Origin: Apiosordaria backusii
Taxonomy: Eukaryota; Ascomycota; Sordariomycetes; Sordariales; Lasiosphaeriaceae
NCBI GenBank assembly: GCA_030549205.1
Contig: JAUKTV010000001.1
Span: 1,488,001-1,552,000 of the forward strand
Length of the DNA: 64,000 bases
Direction of reading: 5' to 3'
Shown: in pieces, positions 60,831 to 64,000 of the stretch
Layout: each line of letters begins with the position of its first letter
Numbering within the stretch: position 1 is the first letter of the stretch
Program-made: the position numbers and the translations under genes
Notes under the pieces: model-generated
Told to the model about the DNA's origin: nothing
Seen by the model: only the letters and a program-made list of their open reading frames with translations
Databases searched by the model: none

Positions 60831-63780
60831 TATCCGGGTCTTTGTGCGCTGGCACGAGCAGGTCGTCTTCGCTGGCGAGGAGGTCAAGTGCACCATCACG
60901 TTCAAAAATGTCGCCCGCCCACCCGGCGACAACAGCGGCTCCAGTAGTAGCAGCAACATCAGCAATAATGTCTCGACGCCGGCGGGTTTGAAGCCCTTTT
61001 CGCAACATCTCTCCAGACACCTAAGCGGGGAGCGGTTGCGCCAACCTTCCCCTTTGCACCCCGGCGCATCGGCAGGGAGGACGAAACACAATTCTAGCAG
61101 TAGTCTTGCGCCCCCGACGGCTGCCAGTGGCCGGGGCCGGGGCCATCACAGGTCGAGTCTTTCGCTTTCCGTCCCGTCTGCGGCTTCCCGCGCCAGGGCG
61201 GGTTCGATCCAGAGCCCGACTCCGTGGACGCCTGCGACGCCGAACTCACCTGCGCTTTCGGCGAGGGGCGGTGGGGGTGGTAATGGTGGTGGAGGGTCAT
61301 CCGGATCGGGGACGCAGAGGAATGGGCATGGGCATAAGCGGTCTGTGTCGATTGTTTCGATTGGGTCGTCGGTGAGCACGATTGGGGGTCTGGATGATGT
61401 GCAGAGTAGTAATGCTGGCTCTGCGAACCCTAAGCGGTCGGGGAGAGGTCATACTAGAGCTTCGAGTCTCCAGATCTTGCCGAGGGGTGGGATGTTTAAT
61501 GGGCCGCGGTCTGGTGAGTTTGGGTTATTAACCAGGGGATTAGGGGGTGAGGACTGATCATTGATTTGTGTAGCAACCACACCGAGATTATCGAGTTCAC
61601 AATCGTCGCCTCTATTTCACGCGTCATACCCGCCAGAGAGAAGTATTAATGGTCGTCGTTCGGGCACCGCGACCGCGCCTGATACGCCGAGGGTTGGACC
61701 TCCGAGGGTGTCCCCAACAGCAGAGCCGTCGAATCCGTTGGCAGAGTTTAGGTTTCCTGCGACAGCATCACCGGCGACCCCAGTAACACCGGCAACGCCA
61801 GGTCCAGGACGTTCGGAGGATGATTTACTTAGCCCTACCGGAGCATCGGCTGGGTTTTTAAATAATTTACCTATACGCCACCGAGATCAGGTCCCGACGA
61901 TTAACGAACACGGAGCCACGCTGTCGGCGAGGGTTTTGTCGACGACGAGTATAGCAGGGACACCTAGAAGCAGTGGCGAGTTTTACTCACTCAGCAACAA
62001 CTCGTCTGAGACGTTGGCTTCGGAGTATGTCCTGCACCAGCCGCTTAGGACGCAGCCGCGCCCACCTCATACTAGAAGGACGTCAAGCTTGGTGCCTACT
62101 GCGGTGAGGCCACCGGAGTCATTAATGATGGGATATGCGCAAGTGCAAGGATCCTTCACACTAGATGGATCCCTTGTAAATCTGGGGCCTTTCGAAGCAG
62201 TCAAGCGGAAGGCGGTTGTCGGCGGCCATGGAGGTGGTGTAATTGGCTTGGAAACAAATACAAAGCGGGACAGCGGTCTGCTAAGGAGTTTCGGATGGGG
62301 AAATATCACCAGCTCGATTGGAGAGCTGTTGGGGGGCGGCGAACTCAGCACCATCAAGGAGATGCGCGGGCTCGCAAGCTCAAAGGCGGTGCCCCTGTTG
62401 TCAACACCGCAGTCAATCCTTTTTGTTGACCTACAGCTGGGACCAGGGGAGAGCATGGCTTATGAGTACACGTTCAGACTCCCCAAAGGTCTGCCGCCAA
62501 CCCACCGAGGAAAAGCGATGAAAATCTCGTACAGTCTGGTCATTGGCACCCAACGACCAGGCGGTGCTAAAGAACAGCAGGTCAAATCAGTCGACATTCC
62601 CTTCCGGGTACTAGGCAGCGTGAACAGCTACGGCGAAGTCCTAGGCCACGACCTCATGTCTCCCTACATCATCCTCCGCGATCAGGCGGTTGTGAAACCA
62701 GCCGGCAAGGGGTCTTCCTCCCAGGTAATCTCCAAACCGAAACCCCCACCACCATCAACAGGCCCAGCCTCAACGATGGCCTCCTTTTTGTCGTATGTCG
62801 ACGAGCTCCTCACCCGGCCCCAGGATAGCCCCACCGCCGGGTTGTTATCCCCGACAGCAATGCCCACCTCCCGACGCCCGTCAACATACTCCATGTCCGA
62901 CGCCGGCTTTGGCGGGCTGCCGCCCCCAACAGCAAAAGAAGCCATCGACCTGGCTATCTTACGGTCCAACCTGACCTCCTCACCAGGGCAGCAATCTACC
63001 AACCGGTTTGAAATCGCCCGGAACGGCAGGAGGGTAGGTGTAGTAATGCTTGCCCGGCCAGCCTACCGCTTGGGAGAAATCGTCACTTTGGCGATTGATT
63101 TTAGCAATGCGGAGATACCCTGCTATGCTGTTCACGCAGCGCTGGAGACATCGGAAAAGATCTTGGATCCAGGGTTAGCATTGAGGAGCGAGGCGAGCGT
63201 GTATAGAGTTACGAAGAAGGTGTGGGTGAGTCATTCCGAGGCGACAATGTTTGCCAGACGGATCGTTTTCCAGCCGACGATTCCGGTGAATGCGACGCCG
63301 GAGTTTGTGACGAGCGGGGTGGGGCTGGAGTGGAAGGTGAGGTTGGAGTTTGTGGTGCCTGTTGATTTACAACCATCACCGCTGCCGCCGCCACCACAGC
63401 AGCAGGAGACGCCGAGGGTGCAGAGTCCGAGGTTGGATGATGTTGAGGAGGAGGAGGAGGAGGAGGAGGAAGAAGCAGGGGAGGGGGATAGATTGAGGGG
63501 CAGGGGCAGGGGCAGTGGGGAGGGGGTTGGGTTGGGAGTGGGTAATGTTGGGTTACCATCTGGGAATCATGGGGGGCAGGTGGTGACGAAGAGTAAGGGG
63601 CATCCGTTGCTGGAGGAGATTAGCAGGGATGATAGGGGTGGGTTGGTGATGGTGGCGGTGGAGAACTTGACGTGTGAGAGCTTTGAGGTGGCGGTACCGT
63701 TGAAGGTGTACGGGGCTGTTTGTAATGGGTTGGAGAGGTTGGAGAGGGATGAGGCGATGGAGGAGGGGTTGGTTGTTTAA
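60742..63780 (+). CDS. rgp1: Rgp1, subunit of the Ric1-Rgp1 Golgi exchange factor
   Basis: Partner of Ric1 in the guanine-nucleotide exchange complex that activates Ypt6/Rab6 at the Golgi, supporting endosome-to-Golgi retrograde traffic. Exons 60742-61513 and 61574-63780 give 992 residues, much longer than yeast Rgp1 because of inserted low-complexity segments. An Asn/Ser run (encoded by AGC repeats at 60799-60827) is followed by NIRVFVRWHEQVVFAGEEVK at about 31-50, the start of the conserved arrestin-like domain. About 300 residues of Ser/Gly/Pro-rich linker follow, then the conserved region (SFTLDGSLVNLGPFEAVKRK, SILFVDLQLGPGESMAYEYT, RLPKGLPPTHRGKAMKISYS, VDIPFRVLGSVNSYGEVLGHD). The C-terminal domain resumes at RFEIARNGRRVGVVMLARPA and contains a poly-Glu run near 63445-63475. 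The intron is 60 nt. The start is the first ATG of the frame. Confidence 0.9.
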
Positions 63781-64000
63781 GCGGAGAAGAGGAGGGGAGG
63801 GGGGATTGTATATATAATTGTGTATGAATTGAGTCGAATGATCAAAACAGCGTATGACGAACGAACATCTTGGATGGTATTCAAGGTATTTTGGTGTGCA
63901 AAATCGTGGGATCTGAAAGTCCCGGAGAAGGAAAAAAAAAATGTGCAAAAAATACAAGTTGAACTCGCAACCTCAGAGGGAGGTGGTTGGTCTTACGCAC
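63781..64000. other. RGP1 3' flank
   Basis: Short A/T-rich flank after the stop, with an A9 run near 63933-63941. The last ~45 nt contain a GAACTCGCAACCTC string that resembles part of a minus-strand tRNA T arm but does not fold as one within the window. Confidence 0.4.

Noticed and set aside
63950..64000. Possible minus-strand tRNA T arm at the window edge
   Set aside because: The T stem and the expected acceptor strand do not pair; an intact tRNA would need sequence beyond the window and a different 3' end.
1..64000. CRISPR array, integrated virus, intact transposon or rRNA gene
   Set aside because: No regularly spaced repeats, terminal repeats with an element protein, or recognisable rRNA sequence was found; the window has a eukaryotic gene structure throughout.

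Overview
The window is nuclear DNA from a filamentous ascomycete, most likely a Sordariomycete of the Sordariales (Neurospora/Podospora/Chaetomium type). The evidence is short spliceosomal introns (mostly 50-100 nt, GTRNGT donors, CTRAY branch points), typical fungal gene content, G+C-rich coding sequence, long gene-free stretches and an acetyl-CoA synthetase N-terminus of Neurospora type. No rRNA, CRISPR array, intact transposon or secondary-metabolite synthase was seen. Assignments rest on motif and family recognition by eye; no database search was possible.

Layout. 30-5219 (+): 5'-truncated kinesin-4-like motor. 5220-10301: gene-free, with a lower-G+C patch. 10302-12790 (+): acetyl-CoA synthetase with two micro-exons. 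12791-16589: gene-free. 16590-19003 (+): ADAM-type membrane metalloprotease. 20729-27094 (-): a same-strand run of an orphan ORF, a Gly-rich orphan protein, a possibly mitochondrial protein, ribosomal protein L3 and the C-terminal end of the TPR corepressor Cyc8/Ssn6 (27092-30005). 30006-39046: 9 kb without a convincing gene, upstream of the Ssn6 start. 39047-40233 (-): TMEM115-like Golgi protein. 43200-45418 (+): LisH/WD40 protein of the Sif2/TBL1 family. 46796-47535 (+): GFA/CENP-V-type zinc protein, convergent with a membrane short-chain dehydrogenase (47678-48823, -), which is divergent from a myo-inositol/sugar transporter (49453-51130, +). 52834-54833 (+): DHA1 polyamine/drug-type MFS transporter. 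57341-59188 (+): predicted pseudokinase. 59821-59892 (+): intronless tRNA-Trp(CCA). 60742-63780 (+): Rgp1, partner of Ric1 in the Golgi Ypt6 exchange factor.

Functional themes. Most genes are housekeeping: cytoskeletal transport, acetate activation, translation, Golgi traffic (TMEM115 and Rgp1) and chromatin repression (Ssn6 and Sif2). The genes are arranged as independent single units, so no operon-like or metabolic cluster is inferred. The only close divergent pair is the dehydrogenase and the inositol-type transporter, with 629 bp between their starts.

The least ordinary items are the pseudokinase (HRD changed to HGN, DFG changed to DLL), the pair of orphan proteins at 20.7-22.3 kb, very small exons (13, 17, 24, 24 and 27 nt) in three genes, the 9-kb gene-free region, a 27-nt perfect inverted repeat, and an interstitial telomere-type repeat upstream of RGP1. 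I found no clear sign of a wholly new multi-gene system.
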